Source of the DNA: Lewinellaceae bacterium
GTDB taxonomy: Bacteria; Bacteroidota; Bacteroidia; Chitinophagales; Saprospiraceae
Direction: 5' to 3'
Assembly: GCA_016710765.1 (NCBI GenBank)
Contig: JADJUJ010000008.1
Coordinates: forward strand, 248,001 to 312,000
Length of the DNA stretch: 64,000 bases
In this document: positions 1 to 8,756 of the stretch, in pieces
Layout of the letters: the number at the start of each line of letters is the position of its first letter
How positions within the stretch are numbered: position 1 is the first letter of the stretch
The notes under the pieces: model-generated
What the model was told of the DNA's origin: nothing
The model's database searches: none
What the model saw: the letters and a program-made list of their open reading frames with translations, nothing else
Position numbers and translations under genes: made by a program

Positions 1-120
1 TAGAGACCAAAGACCAACACCTAAAGACCAAAGACCAAAGACCAAAGACCAAAGACCAAAGACTAAAGACCAAAGACCAAAGACCAAAGACTAAAGACCC
101 AAAGACCAAAGACTAAAGAC
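1..120. repeat. AAAGACC-type tandem repeat array
   Basis: A short-period array built from AAAGACC(A/T) units fills the first 120 bases. The stop codon and last codons of the neighbouring glutathione peroxidase gene (GGT CTT TAG on the minus strand) are themselves made of one repeat unit. Related units recur near 11450-11605, 30395-30425 and 40797-40890, always between genes. The array may extend left of the window. Confidence 0.85.
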
Positions 121-717
121 CCATCGCCTTCAAAAACTCGGGAGAATCGGGCTTGATGCCGGAGCTGAAGAAGTTCATCAGCTCACCTTTTTCATTGATC
201 ACATACTTGCAGAAATTCCAGGAAGGCTCTTGGTCGTTCCAGCCGTTTTGTGCCGGGTCGGTTAGCCATTGGTAAAGCGGGGCTTTTTCGTCGCCTTTGA
301 CGTGGACTTTCTCAAACATGGGGAAACTCACGCCATAATTTTTTGACAAAATTCAGCGATATCGGTCGCTGTGCCGGGCTCTTGTCCGGCAAAATCGTTG
401 CAGGGGAAACCCAGCACCACCACATCATTTTTGCTGGAATTATAGAATGCTTCCCAGTCGGCATACTGCGGGGTGTACCCGCATTTGGAAGCGACATTCA
501 GGATGATGATTTTTTTGCCTTTGTATTGCTCAAGCGATACAGGCTGGCCTTCGAGGCTGTTGACGGTAAAACTGTAAATGGATTTGCTCATAGCAGCGGG
601 TGTAGCGGTTGTTTTGTTTTCTGGTCGTGTGAGTACTTTTTTACAGGCAGATGCGCCCAGGATCAGAGCACTGAGGATGAAGAAGAAAAGGACTTTTTTG
701 TTCGATGCGGAAGTCAT
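113..717 (-). CDS. glutathione peroxidase-like lipoprotein, frameshifted
   Basis: Thiol peroxidase of the glutathione peroxidase family, predicted to reduce peroxides from the cell envelope. The ATG at 717 is preferred over an upstream TTG. The N-terminus has a hydrophobic stretch ending ILGASAC, a probable lipoprotein signal. The family body follows: a redox-centre Cys in NVASKCGYTPQY (Cys, not selenocysteine), then the GFPCNDFAGQEPG block, and later WNFCKY. The reading frame breaks at a run of six T on the plus strand (339-344). The first part reads FCQKIMA-stop, while the next frame reads FCQKNYGVSFPMFEKV and runs to the normal end, so one base is missing. A length error in the run is the simplest cause; a real null mutation is possible. 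It is divergent from the MFS gene. Confidence 0.85.
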
Positions 718-801
718 AGCCAATTGTATTTTTTACGTGAGGGAAGGAATCGATACAACTCCAAATCAGTTTAATGCACACCTTAACACATCAGCTGAAC
801 A

Positions 802-829
802 TTGGTTTAATTCCTTTGGGTTACTTTTG
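802..829 (+). promoter_or_regulatory. putative Bacteroidota promoter for the MFS gene
   Basis: TACTTTTG at 822-829 fits the Bacteroidota -7 element TAnnTTTG, with a TTG at 802-804 seventeen bases upstream as a possible -33 element. The MFS start codon lies 41 bases downstream. Confidence 0.45.
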
Positions 830-870
830 GCGGAACAGTTTGCATTGGTCTGTGCTACAAAGCGCCAGTT

Positions 871-2049
871 ATGTCCGATTTTCGATTTCCCAGAGCCGTT
901 TGGGTCCTTTCAATTGTCAGTTTGCTTGCAGATGTGGCCAGTGAAATGCTCTACCCGGTCATGCCGGTTTACCTGCAGCACATCGGTTTCTCCATTGCCC
1001 TGATCGGCGTGTTGGAGGGGTTTGCAGAGGCTTTGGCTGGCTTGAGCAAGGGTTACTTTGGCGCATTGTCTGATGCACGCGGACAACGGCTCCCCTTTGT
1101 CCGGCTTGGCTACTTCCTGAGTGCCTGTGCAAAACCCCTATTGGTTGCCTGGACGTCAGTGGCCTGGGTGTTTTCCGCCCGTTTGCTCGATCGCCTGGGC
1201 AAGGGTTTGCGCACCGGCGCACGCGATGCGCTCCTGAGTGCTGCCGCCACCCCGGAAACCAAAGGCAGGGTTTTTGGACTACATCGGGGCATGGATACCC
1301 TGGGTGCTGTGCTGGGACCAGTTTTTGCCCTGGTTTACCTGCATTTTCGGCCGGAGGATTACCGAACGCTGTTTTTTATTGCCTTCTTTCCCGGCCTGAT
1401 GTCGGTTGGTGTAACATATTTGATCAAAGAGAAGCCTGCTGCACCCACCCAAGTCCGCAAAAAAGTGCCTGGTTTTGCATCCTATTGGCGACAAAGCCTT
1501 CCTGGCTACCGTGCGGTAACAGGGGCCTTACTGGTTTTTGCCTTGGTAAACAGCAGTGATGCACTTTTGCTCTTGCGCATGAAGGCCGAGGGCTTGTCCG
1601 ACGAGTCATTGATTTTGGTATACATCGGGTTTAACCTGGTTTACGCTTTGTTTTCGCTTCCACTGGGGCATTTGGCCGATCGCTGGCAACCGCGGCGGGT
1701 GATACAACTCGGATTGCTGCTCTTTGCCATCGTATATGCCGGCTTTGCCCTGGGCGGGAATGTGTGGTGGTTTGGGGGGCTGTTCTTTTTGTATGGCATA
1801 TATATGGCGGCGACAGAGGGAGTAAGTAAGGCCTGGATCAGTAACTTGTGTACAAAAGAAGAGGCAGGTGCTGGAATTGGTGTTTTTTCAGGCCTTCAAA
1901 GTATTGCCAACATGCTGGCAAGCGCAACGGCAGGATTGTTGTGGGCCTGGGGCGGTGCATCGCTGCCATTTGCCATTGCGGCAGGGGTTGCACTGGCTGT
2001 TGCCGCTTATTTTGCTTTTTTTGCAGTAAAAAATAATACACCAGCATAA
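871..2049 (+). CDS. MFS transporter
   Basis: Integral membrane transporter of the major facilitator superfamily, 392 residues, about twelve hydrophobic segments. The loop between helices 2 and 3 carries a GALSDARGQR motif (the MFS motif A region), and a second such loop is seen as GHLADRWQPRR around residue 265. The RLDRLGKGLRTGARDALL stretch near residue 110 is typical of a sub-group of poorly characterised bacterial MFS proteins. The substrate cannot be told from the sequence. It stands alone, divergent from the peroxidase gene. Confidence 0.85.
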   Translation: MSDFRFPRAVWVLSIVSLLADVASEMLYPVMPVYLQHIGFSIALIGVLEGFAEALAGLSKGYFGALSDARGQRLPFVRLGYFLSACAKPLLVAWTSVAWVFSARLLDRLGKGLRTGARDALLSAAATPETKGRVFGLHRGMDTLGAVLGPVFALVYLHFRPEDYRTLFFIAFFPGLMSVGVTYLIKEKPAAPTQVRKKVPGFASYWRQSLPGYRAVTGALLVFALVNSSDALLLLRMKAEGLSDESLILVYIGFNLVYALFSLPLGHLADRWQPRRVIQLGLLLFAIVYAGFALGGNVWWFGGLFFLYGIYMAATEGVSKAWISNLCTKEEAGAGIGVFSGLQSIANMLASATAGLLWAWGGASLPFAIAAGVALAVAAYFAFFAVKNNTPA

Positions 2050-2177
2050 AGCGATATTTTTGGCAATAAAGTTGCTGTAGGACCATATAAATATAGTCTT
2101 GAGGCCATCTCAGCGTCTTTTTTTGTGGAAATTCAATGTTTTCTTTGCTGACTACCTTTTGAATTGCCCATACTCGC

Positions 2178-2185
2178 TATATTTG
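2178..2185 (+). promoter_or_regulatory. putative -7 element of secDF
   Basis: TATATTTG matches TAnnTTTG. It lies 75 bases upstream of the secDF ATG. A TTG sits at 2159-2161, which is closer than the usual spacing, so only the -7 element is convincing. Confidence 0.4.
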
Positions 2186-2259
2186 CGCGCTTTTTCCCGG
2201 AGGAAGCCAAGCTCAGATGCATGGTGCCGGGACTTTTACGGTAAAATTTGAAACCTGAT

Positions 2260-5200
2260 ATGCAAAGTAAAGGAATTGTACGTTTTTTCCTCATCGCACT
2301 GACTTTGGTGTGTTTGTACCAGTACCTGCTCATCATTCCTACCAACAACGTAGAGAATGATGCCAAGCGTTATGCTGATGAAATGTCTTCCAAAGACAAG
2401 ACCACGTCTTGGCGGACCCATTACACCGAATACTTAGATTCGTTGTCCACAGAACCTGTGTTTACTGTTCCGCTCATCCGGAAGTTCACCTACCAGGATC
2501 TCAAAAAAAGCCAGTTGGGCTTGGGTCTCGACCTTAAGGGCGGTATGAGTGTTTTGCTGCAGGTTGACTTGCAGGATTTTCTCAAAAGCCTTTCCGGCAA
2601 CTCCAAGGATCCTGCTTTCACGCAATCGCTGAGCAAAGCTTCTGAATTGCTGAAAAGCCAGCAGGCAGACTATATCACCCTGTTTGCGCAGGCCTGGAAG
2701 GAATCCAGTGGTGGCCGCAGTCTGGCATCAATCTTCGCCCGCAACGAATCGCTCAAAGGGAAAATCAATTTTGATTCCAGCGACAGCGATGTACTGCAGG
2801 TGATCCGTAGCCTTGCCAATGATACGGTGAATGAGACCTACAAGCGTTTGAAGCAACGTATCGATAAACTCGGTGTTGTACAGCCAAACGTGAACCTCGA
2901 CGCCCAGCGCGACCTTATTTTGGTTGAACTTCCAGGTATCGATAACCCGGCTCGTGCCCGTACCATGCTCACCAGCTCGGCTAAACTCGAGTTCTGGGAC
3001 CTTTATCGTTTTGGCGACCAAAACATGGGCCAGCGTTTTGTAGATGCCGACAACAAACTGAAAGCCATCCTTTCAGGCGACAGCACCGCTGTTAAGCCTG
3101 CCATGGTAAAAGATACGATCTACGAATATCCAATGGGGCTTAATGGCCAGCCGGATTCCACCAAACCCAAAGAAATGAAGGTAGTGGATCGTGCTGCAAA
3201 TCAACAAACTGCCGGCCCCTTGCTCTCTAGCCTTGCCATGAGCGGTCAGAATACACCTGTTTTAGGTTATGCTGATAAAAACAAAAAGCGCATCATCACC
3301 GAGTACCTTGCACGCCCGGAGATCAAGTCGCTGTTCCCTGCCGACCTGGATTTCAAATGGGGCGCCAAGCCTATTGAAGACAAAGGCGAACAGGGCATCA
3401 GCACCCTGGTAGGTAAATACGAGTTGTTCGGCATCAAGAAATTCCGTGGCCGCGACCAGGCTCGCCTGGATGGTTCTACGGTTACCAATGCCAGCGAGCA
3501 GCCCGATTCACGCACCGGTGAAGTGACGGTTAGCCTGAGCATGAACAATGAAGGCGCCAAATCCTGGGCGCAGATGACCAAAGAAGCCTACGAAGGTGGT
3601 AATCGCGAAATTGCCATTGTACTCGACGACGAGGTGGTGTCCTACCCACGGGTAATCAACCCGATTGAAGGTGGTAATACCTCTATTTCCGGTAGCTTTA
3701 CCATTGATGAAGCACGCGACCTTGCCAGCATCCTTCAGGTGGGTAAACTGCCTGCAGGTACCCACATTGTGCAGGAAAGCCAGGTGGGCCCGTCGCTTGG
3801 TCAGGACAACATCAACAAGTCGCTGATGGCGCTGCTGTTGTCGATTGGTTTGCTTTGCGTCTTCATGATTGCCTCTTACGCCAAAGGTGGTGTTGTCGCT
3901 GTTATCGCGCTGATGGCCAACCCTTTCTTCCTGTTGGGCACGCTGGCTTCTATTGGTACGGTAATGACCCTGCCTGGTATCGCCGGTATCGTACTGACCC
4001 TGGCTGCTGCTGTGGATGCCAACGTTATCATTTACGAACGTATTCGAGAGGAAATAAGACATGGGCTGCATGGCGCTAAGGCCATTTCAATTGGCTTTAG
4101 CCGGGCCCTTCCGGCCATCATCGACGCCAACATTACCACCCTGCTTACCGCTGTGGTATTGATGTACTTCGGCCTCGGCCCAATCAAAGGTTTTGGTACC
4201 GTACTGTTGGTGGGTATCCTCAGTTCCTTGTTCACCGCCGTGCTGGTTGCGCGTTTGATGACCGACTGGTGGGCAGAGCGCACTGAAATGACATATTCAC
4301 ACAACTGGTCGGCCAACGTCATGACGGATGTAAAAACCGACTGGATTGGTAAGCGCAAATACGCTTATATGTTCTCCGGAGTACTGATTTTGTTGGGCTT
4401 CATCTCGATGGGTACCCGCGGATTCGAACTTGGTGTCGACTTCAAAGGGGGATACTCCTTCAACATTGACTTCGACAAGCCTGTGGACCTGGACGGATTG
4501 CGCAACAGCCTGACCAAGGAACTCGATGGCAACCCGATCGTGAAAAAAGTCAGCACAGGAAACACCTACAACATTACCACCTCCTATCTGATTGGCGATA
4601 CGGGCTCCGATGTAATGGACCGCGTTATTGCCAAACTGCACGACGGTGTGGAAAAAGCAGGTTACAACACCTCTTTGGAAAACTTTAAAAACACCGACGG
4701 GCAGGGTACACACATTGTATACTCCAGCCAGGTAAGTGCTACGGTTGCCGATGATATTCGTGCCTCCTCCCTCAAAGCTGGTCTTTGGGCACTCGCACTG
4801 ATCTTCCTTTACCTCCTGGTTCGTTTTAACCGCTGGCAGTTCTCCCTGGGCGCTGTATTGGCTTTGTTCCACGACGTGCTCATCACGCTGGCCTTCTTCT
4901 CCTTCCTGCACGGTATTGCGCCGTTCTCATTGGAGATTGACCAGGCCATCATTGCGTGTATACTAACAGTCATAGGTTATTCGGTCAACGATACCGTAAT
5001 TGTATACGACCGAATACGAGAGTTCATACAAACCTTCGCGGGCAAGCCCAAGGAAGAGGTATTTAACCTCGCCATCAACTCTACCCTGACCCGTACCCTG
5101 ATTACGTCCGGTACGGTTATCATGGTGGCTTTGTTGCTCTTCGTGTTTGGCGGATCCGCAACCAAAGGTTTCTCCTTCGGTATGTTGATTGGTATGATCT

Positions 5201-5325
5201 TCGGTACCTACTCTTCCATCTTCGTGGCTTCCTCATTGGTGGTAGACCTTACCTCAGAAAAAATCCTGAGCGGAAAAGCTGTTGAAGCAGAAGGTAGCAA
5301 AAGCAAAACCGAAAAGGCAAAATAA
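2260..5325 (+). CDS. secDF: protein translocase subunit SecDF (fused)
   Basis: Fused SecD and SecF, about 1021 residues, the usual arrangement in Bacteroidota. SecDF uses the proton-motive force to pull proteins through SecYEG and supports all Sec-dependent export, including the T9SS cargo proteins encoded in this window. Visible: an N-terminal membrane helix; the SecD signature LGLDLKGGMSVLLQVD; a long periplasmic P1 region; the first membrane block near residues 510-690 with LAAAVDANVIIYERIREE; then the SecF half with GVDFKGGYSFNIDF, a second periplasmic segment, and a second membrane block with the SVNDTVIVYDRIREF motif. The ATG at 2260 is chosen rather than the TTG at 2248. A hairpin terminator follows. 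Confidence 0.97.
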   Translation: MQSKGIVRFFLIALTLVCLYQYLLIIPTNNVENDAKRYADEMSSKDKTTSWRTHYTEYLDSLSTEPVFTVPLIRKFTYQDLKKSQLGLGLDLKGGMSVLLQVDLQDFLKSLSGNSKDPAFTQSLSKASELLKSQQADYITLFAQAWKESSGGRSLASIFARNESLKGKINFDSSDSDVLQVIRSLANDTVNETYKRLKQRIDKLGVVQPNVNLDAQRDLILVELPGIDNPARARTMLTSSAKLEFWDLYRFGDQNMGQRFVDADNKLKAILSGDSTAVKPAMVKDTIYEYPMGLNGQPDSTKPKEMKVVDRAANQQTAGPLLSSLAMSGQNTPVLGYADKNKKRIITEYLARPEIKSLFPADLDFKWGAKPIEDKGEQGISTLVGKYELFGIKKFRGRDQARLDGSTVTNASEQPDSRTGEVTVSLSMNNEGAKSWAQMTKEAYEGGNREIAIVLDDEVVSYPRVINPIEGGNTSISGSFTIDEARDLASILQVGKLPAGTHIVQESQVGPSLGQDNINKSLMALLLSIGLLCVFMIASYAKGGVVAVIALMANPFFLLGTLASIGTVMTLPGIAGIVLTLAAAVDANVIIYERIREEIRHGLHGAKAISIGFSRALPAIIDANITTLLTAVVLMYFGLGPIKGFGTVLLVGILSSLFTAVLVARLMTDWWAERTEMTYSHNWSANVMTDVKTDWIGKRKYAYMFSGVLILLGFISMGTRGFELGVDFKGGYSFNIDFDKPVDLDGLRNSLTKELDGNPIVKKVSTGNTYNITTSYLIGDTGSDVMDRVIAKLHDGVEKAGYNTSLENFKNTDGQGTHIVYSSQVSATVADDIRASSLKAGLWALALIFLYLLVRFNRWQFSLGAVLALFHDVLITLAFFSFLHGIAPFSLEIDQAIIACILTVIGYSVNDTVIVYDRIREFIQTFAGKPKEEVFNLAINSTLTRTLITSGTVIMVALLLFVFGGSATKGFSFGMLIGMIFGTYSSIFVASSLVVDLTSEKILSGKAVEAEGSKSKTEKAK

Positions 5326-5365
5326 GGTATTCCATTGGCCTTTGCGCCAACAAGGCATAGTTCAA

Positions 5366-5398
5366 AAAGAGTCGGTCCGGTTAACGGGCCGGCTCTTT
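5366..5398 (+). terminator. rho-independent terminator after secDF
   Basis: Arms AAAGAGTCGGTCCG and CGGGCCGGCTCTTT pair around a short TTAA-containing loop, with two G-U pairs, and end in a T run. It lies 40 bases past the secDF stop. Confidence 0.75.
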
Positions 5399-5418
5399 TC
5401 GTTTCAACAAGCCTTGTT

Positions 5419-5426
5419 TACCTTTG
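5419..5426 (+). promoter_or_regulatory. putative -7 element
   Basis: TACCTTTG fits TAnnTTTG. It lies 18 bases upstream of the ATG at 5444, just after the secDF terminator, so it probably starts a separate transcript. Confidence 0.45.
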
Positions 5427-5443
5427 GCAAAAGATTTGATGAC

Positions 5444-5809
5444 ATGAATACTTTACTGCACTTCGAATCCAAACAAACGCCGCTGGCGCCGCGCCGCAAA
5501 TATTACCACCGCCTGCAGCGGAGTTTCCTGTTCAGCACTGCGTTTATGCTGGTGTTTCTCGGCTTAGGTATTGTGGGATACCATCTCACCTGTAGTTTTT
5601 CCTGGATCGATAGTTTGCTCAATGCCTCGATGATTCTGTCGGGTATGGGCCCAACCAATCCCATCACCACCAACAGCGGTAAAATATTCGCTTCCGTATA
5701 TGCCCTGTTGAGTGGGGTAGTGTTCATTTCAACAGTCGGGGTTGCCCTGGCGCCCATTGCACACCGTATTTTTCACAAATTTCATCTGGCCGACGAAAAA
5801 TCAGCCTGA
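5444..5809 (+). CDS. small two-helix membrane protein, degenerate ion-channel-like
   Basis: About 121 residues. The ATG at 5444 is chosen because a promoter-like TACCTTTG and the secDF terminator lie just upstream, which makes the longer upstream reading frame unlikely. Two membrane helices (about residues 28-48 and 83-107) flank the stretch MILSGMGPTNPITTNSGKIF. This layout resembles the pore and second helix of two-helix potassium channels, where TVGYGD would come before P-T--GK-F. The selectivity filter is not recognisable here, so conduction is doubtful. It could be a family of small inner-membrane proteins derived from a channel fold. It sits 15 bases ahead of the dipeptidase gene and is probably co-transcribed with it. 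Confidence 0.6.
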   Translation: MNTLLHFESKQTPLAPRRKYYHRLQRSFLFSTAFMLVFLGLGIVGYHLTCSFSWIDSLLNASMILSGMGPTNPITTNSGKIFASVYALLSGVVFISTVGVALAPIAHRIFHKFHLADEKSA

Positions 5810-5824
5810 AACTAAAACATCAGC

Positions 5825-7015
5825 ATGCGATACCTGCTACCCTTATTGTTTCTGCTTAGCCTGGGCTGCGCGCCCAAAACGCTGCCGACGGCTTCCAACG
5901 ATGCTTTTTTGCAACGTGCGGAACAAATCCTGAAACACACACCCATCATCGATACCCATGTAGATTTCCCCTGGAGCCTCGTGGAGCGCAAAGAATGGTA
6001 CACTCCGGGATATACCGCCCTGGTGCTGCAGCATCCGGAAGGCGACTTCGATTATCCCCGTGCGGTAAAAGGAGGGCTTTATGTGCCTTTTATGTCGATT
6101 TACATTCCTGCGGAATATCAGAAAGAAAAAGGGCGCAGCCGGGAAGTAGCCGATTCCCTGATTCAAATGGTATACGCTATTGCACAGGATTACCCCGACA
6201 AATTTGCCCTGACCAAGAAGTCAGCTGAAGTGATGCCGCATTTTAAAAAAGGCATTATTTCCCTTCCTATGGGCATGGAAAATGGTTCTCCCATCGAGTC
6301 CTTGGCCGATGTAGCCTATTTTCACCAGCGTGGTATCCGGTATGTAACGCTTACCCACAGCAGAGACAATCAGATCTCGGATTCTTCTTATGATACGCTG
6401 CATACCCATCATGGGCTCAGCGATTTTGGGTTTCAGGTGGTCAAAGAAATGAACAAGGTGGGCATCATGGTTGATGTGAGCCATCTTACCGACGATGCCA
6501 TCTGGGATGTTCTATCCGTCAGCACCCGGCCGGTTATCGCCACCCACAGCGGCTGCAGGCATTTCACGCCAGGGTATGAGCGCAATCTGCCCGACACCCT
6601 GATCCGGGCAATTGCGGCCAAAGGCGGGGTAGTGGCAGTTCCCTTCAGCCATTATTTCATCAGCAGCCGCAGCAGGGAGGTTTACAACCAAGCGGAAGCC
6701 GACATGAAAGCAGCAGGGCTTGAAGAGCATTCCGAGGCAGGCAAGGCCTTTATTCGCAAGAAATTAGCCGAGGCCGATATCACTGTCAAGGATGTAGCCG
6801 ACCACATCGATCATATCCGGAACCTTGTGGGAATCGACCATGTAGGCTTTGGGGGCGATTTCGATGGCGTGGGCCTGGCGCTTCCACCCGATCTTATGGA
6901 TGTCAGTGCTTATCCCAATTTGATAGCAGAACTGCTGCGCATCGGATATTCAACAGCAGACATCCGCAAGATTTGTTATAAAAATACCCTACGGGTTTGG
7001 AAGGCGAATGAGTAG
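5825..7015 (+). CDS. membrane dipeptidase, peptidase family M19, lipoprotein
   Basis: Zinc-dependent dipeptidase of the renal dipeptidase family, 396 residues. It cleaves dipeptides, including L-D forms, at the cell surface or in the periplasm. A lipoprotein signal ending LLSLGC puts the anchored Cys at residue 15. Metal ligands are visible: His45 and Asp47 in IIDTHVDFPW, the bridging Glu in MGMENGSP, the His in VDVSH, the His in ATHSGCR, and the late Asp in VGFGGDFDGVG. Length is normal for the family. It follows the small membrane protein by 15 bases and ends at a strong bidirectional hairpin. Confidence 0.93.
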   Translation: MRYLLPLLFLLSLGCAPKTLPTASNDAFLQRAEQILKHTPIIDTHVDFPWSLVERKEWYTPGYTALVLQHPEGDFDYPRAVKGGLYVPFMSIYIPAEYQKEKGRSREVADSLIQMVYAIAQDYPDKFALTKKSAEVMPHFKKGIISLPMGMENGSPIESLADVAYFHQRGIRYVTLTHSRDNQISDSSYDTLHTHHGLSDFGFQVVKEMNKVGIMVDVSHLTDDAIWDVLSVSTRPVIATHSGCRHFTPGYERNLPDTLIRAIAAKGGVVAVPFSHYFISSRSREVYNQAEADMKAAGLEEHSEAGKAFIRKKLAEADITVKDVADHIDHIRNLVGIDHVGFGGDFDGVGLALPPDLMDVSAYPNLIAELLRIGYSTADIRKICYKNTLRVWKANE

Positions 7016-7041
7016 CATGTAAAAATGTAGCCCAATAAAAA

Positions 7042-7075
7042 AAAACAGGTACCGAAGCAAATCGGTACCTGTTTT
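7042..7075. terminator. bidirectional terminator between convergent genes
   Basis: A perfect 14-bp stem (7042-7055 with 7062-7075) has a six-base loop and A/T runs on both outer sides. It can terminate both the dipeptidase transcript and the minus-strand coiled-coil gene. Confidence 0.9.
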
Positions 7076-7106
7076 GTATTGTAGAGAAGGGCCTTTCAAG
7101 AATTTG

Positions 7107-8663
7107 TTACGCTTCTTCCTTTTCGTCGTCAGCCTTTTTGCTGTCTTCCGGTGGTGTAGTCGCTTCCTCGGCTTCCGCGGTGGCAGCTTCCGTGGCTTCC
7201 GTGACTTCAGCGGTGGCAGCTTCAGGCGCTGCCGTCTCTTCCGTGGCTTCAGCGCTGGGTTTTTCCTTCTCCTTCGTCATCTCTTCCACATAGTCTTCCA
7301 CTTTTTCCATGGCCTCATCAATAGCCTTTGCCGCCTTGCCGCCCATTACGGAGGTAACGGCCATTACGGTATCGGAAACATCTTCCAGGGTTTCGCCCAG
7401 AATAGCGCCCAGGGCGCCAAATATGCTTTCTTCCTGCTGTGGTGCCTGCTCTTCGGCTTTGGGCGTTTCTGGCGCTTCTTCTGCCGCCTTGGCGCCTTTC
7501 TTGCCTTTGGCTTTTGGCGCCTCAGGTTCTGCCGTTTCGGCAACAACGGTGGAGGTCTTTATCGCAGCGGCAATTTCTTCCTTGGCAACCGCTTTGGCGG
7601 CGTCCATCTTTTGGCGCTTATCTTCTTTGTCTTTGGCCTGTTGTATTTGACGCTCTACGGTGCTGCGCGTCTGGTACATTTCGTTGAGTTTTTCCCGTTT
7701 GGACACCATGCGCTCTTCTACCATTTTGATCTTGGCGTTGCGGATTTGTGCCTCGAGTTGCCCTTCTGTGTCATTGACCTTTTTGCGTTGGAAGTTGAGT
7801 TCATCTTCGTCGCGACGAACGCTGTTTTCCATGCGGGAGATGGCTTCCATCAGACCTGTCAGTCGGCGCTCGTGTCGATCTACCAGCGAGCCTTCATTTG
7901 CATCGGGGCCAAATTTCTTTTCTTTGGCTGCCTTGAAAGCGCCATCGAGCCTGTTCCACAATTTATTGCGGTGCTCGTTGCTCATTTTGGATTCCCGGTA
8001 TTTGCGCTGCAGTCCTTTCAACTCGTCGAATACTGCATTTAATTTATTGCCACCAGCCTGGATGCGCTTTTCTACTTCGGCCAGTTTTTCATTGAACTCT
8101 TCAAAAAGCCCTTGAGATGCGCCCATGAACTCATCCTGTACTTTGGCGCGCATTTGCTTCAACTCCTCGAACAAGGCATTGGTGCCGTCGCGCAGGCCGT
8201 CAGCATGTTCGCGAAACAGGTTCCGGTCGCGGGCCTGTTCCTGGACCTTATCCCAAAAACTGCGCAGGCTGTCCCAGGTGGTACTATCGTAGCTCGTCAG
8301 TTGGGCTACCCTTTCCTTGAGTTCCTGCAGTTCATCCTGATAGGCCTTGTGCAATTTGGAGGAGAGTACGGCAAAGTGCCATTCGGTCTGTGCGCGGTTG
8401 ATGAGGTCGTCGCGTTCAACCTTCAGGTCATCGGGCAGCAAGGTGCCGGTCAGTTCCCGCTCAGCACTGGTGTGGCCTTCGGGAAATTCAACTTCTCCAT
8501 TGCTGCGCCATTCGTTCATCATTTTGCCGACAAATTCCTCGTCGGCAATAGATTCCGAAAAGGTGTACAGCATCACTTTGTTGGAATCGGGCATTAGCTC
8601 CAGTGCAATCAGGACTTTCTCTTCGGTGGCATTGGTACCCCAGACTACTAGCTTGTTCTTCAT
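7107..8663 (-). CDS. coiled-coil protein with Ala/Glu-rich C-terminus, unknown function
   Basis: 518 residues, probably cytoplasmic, with no signal peptide or membrane helix. Residues 1-90 form a small folded-looking domain starting MKNKLVVWGTNATEEKVLIALEL. Residues about 95-370 are highly charged helices with heptad patterning; their spacing, and repeats such as LFEELKQ and GLFEEFNEKLAEVEKRI, recall DUF349-type helical proteins, but no clear family match can be claimed. The last 140 residues are low-complexity Ala, Glu, Thr and Pro. Many Bacteroidota carry such a protein of unknown role. It lies 93 bases downstream of asd on the same strand. Confidence 0.75.
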   Translation of the reverse strand: MKNKLVVWGTNATEEKVLIALELMPDSNKVMLYTFSESIADEEFVGKMMNEWRSNGEVEFPEGHTSAERELTGTLLPDDLKVERDDLINRAQTEWHFAVLSSKLHKAYQDELQELKERVAQLTSYDSTTWDSLRSFWDKVQEQARDRNLFREHADGLRDGTNALFEELKQMRAKVQDEFMGASQGLFEEFNEKLAEVEKRIQAGGNKLNAVFDELKGLQRKYRESKMSNEHRNKLWNRLDGAFKAAKEKKFGPDANEGSLVDRHERRLTGLMEAISRMENSVRRDEDELNFQRKKVNDTEGQLEAQIRNAKIKMVEERMVSKREKLNEMYQTRSTVERQIQQAKDKEDKRQKMDAAKAVAKEEIAAAIKTSTVVAETAEPEAPKAKGKKGAKAAEEAPETPKAEEQAPQQEESIFGALGAILGETLEDVSDTVMAVTSVMGGKAAKAIDEAMEKVEDYVEEMTKEKEKPSAEATEETAAPEAATAEVTEATEAATAEAEEATTPPEDSKKADDEKEEA

Positions 8664-8756
8664 GGCGTTGTTCGGTAAATACAGTAATGAAATCTCGTGA
8701 ATTACGGTGTGTATCGTTTTTTTGTGAAATACAATGCAAAATTAGGCTTTTAAGCC

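Noticed and set aside
7074..8042. Long plus-strand reading frame opposite the coiled-coil gene
   Set aside because: Phe/Gly/Arg-rich sequence produced by reading the Ala/Glu-rich minus-strand gene backwards; no start context and no protein character.
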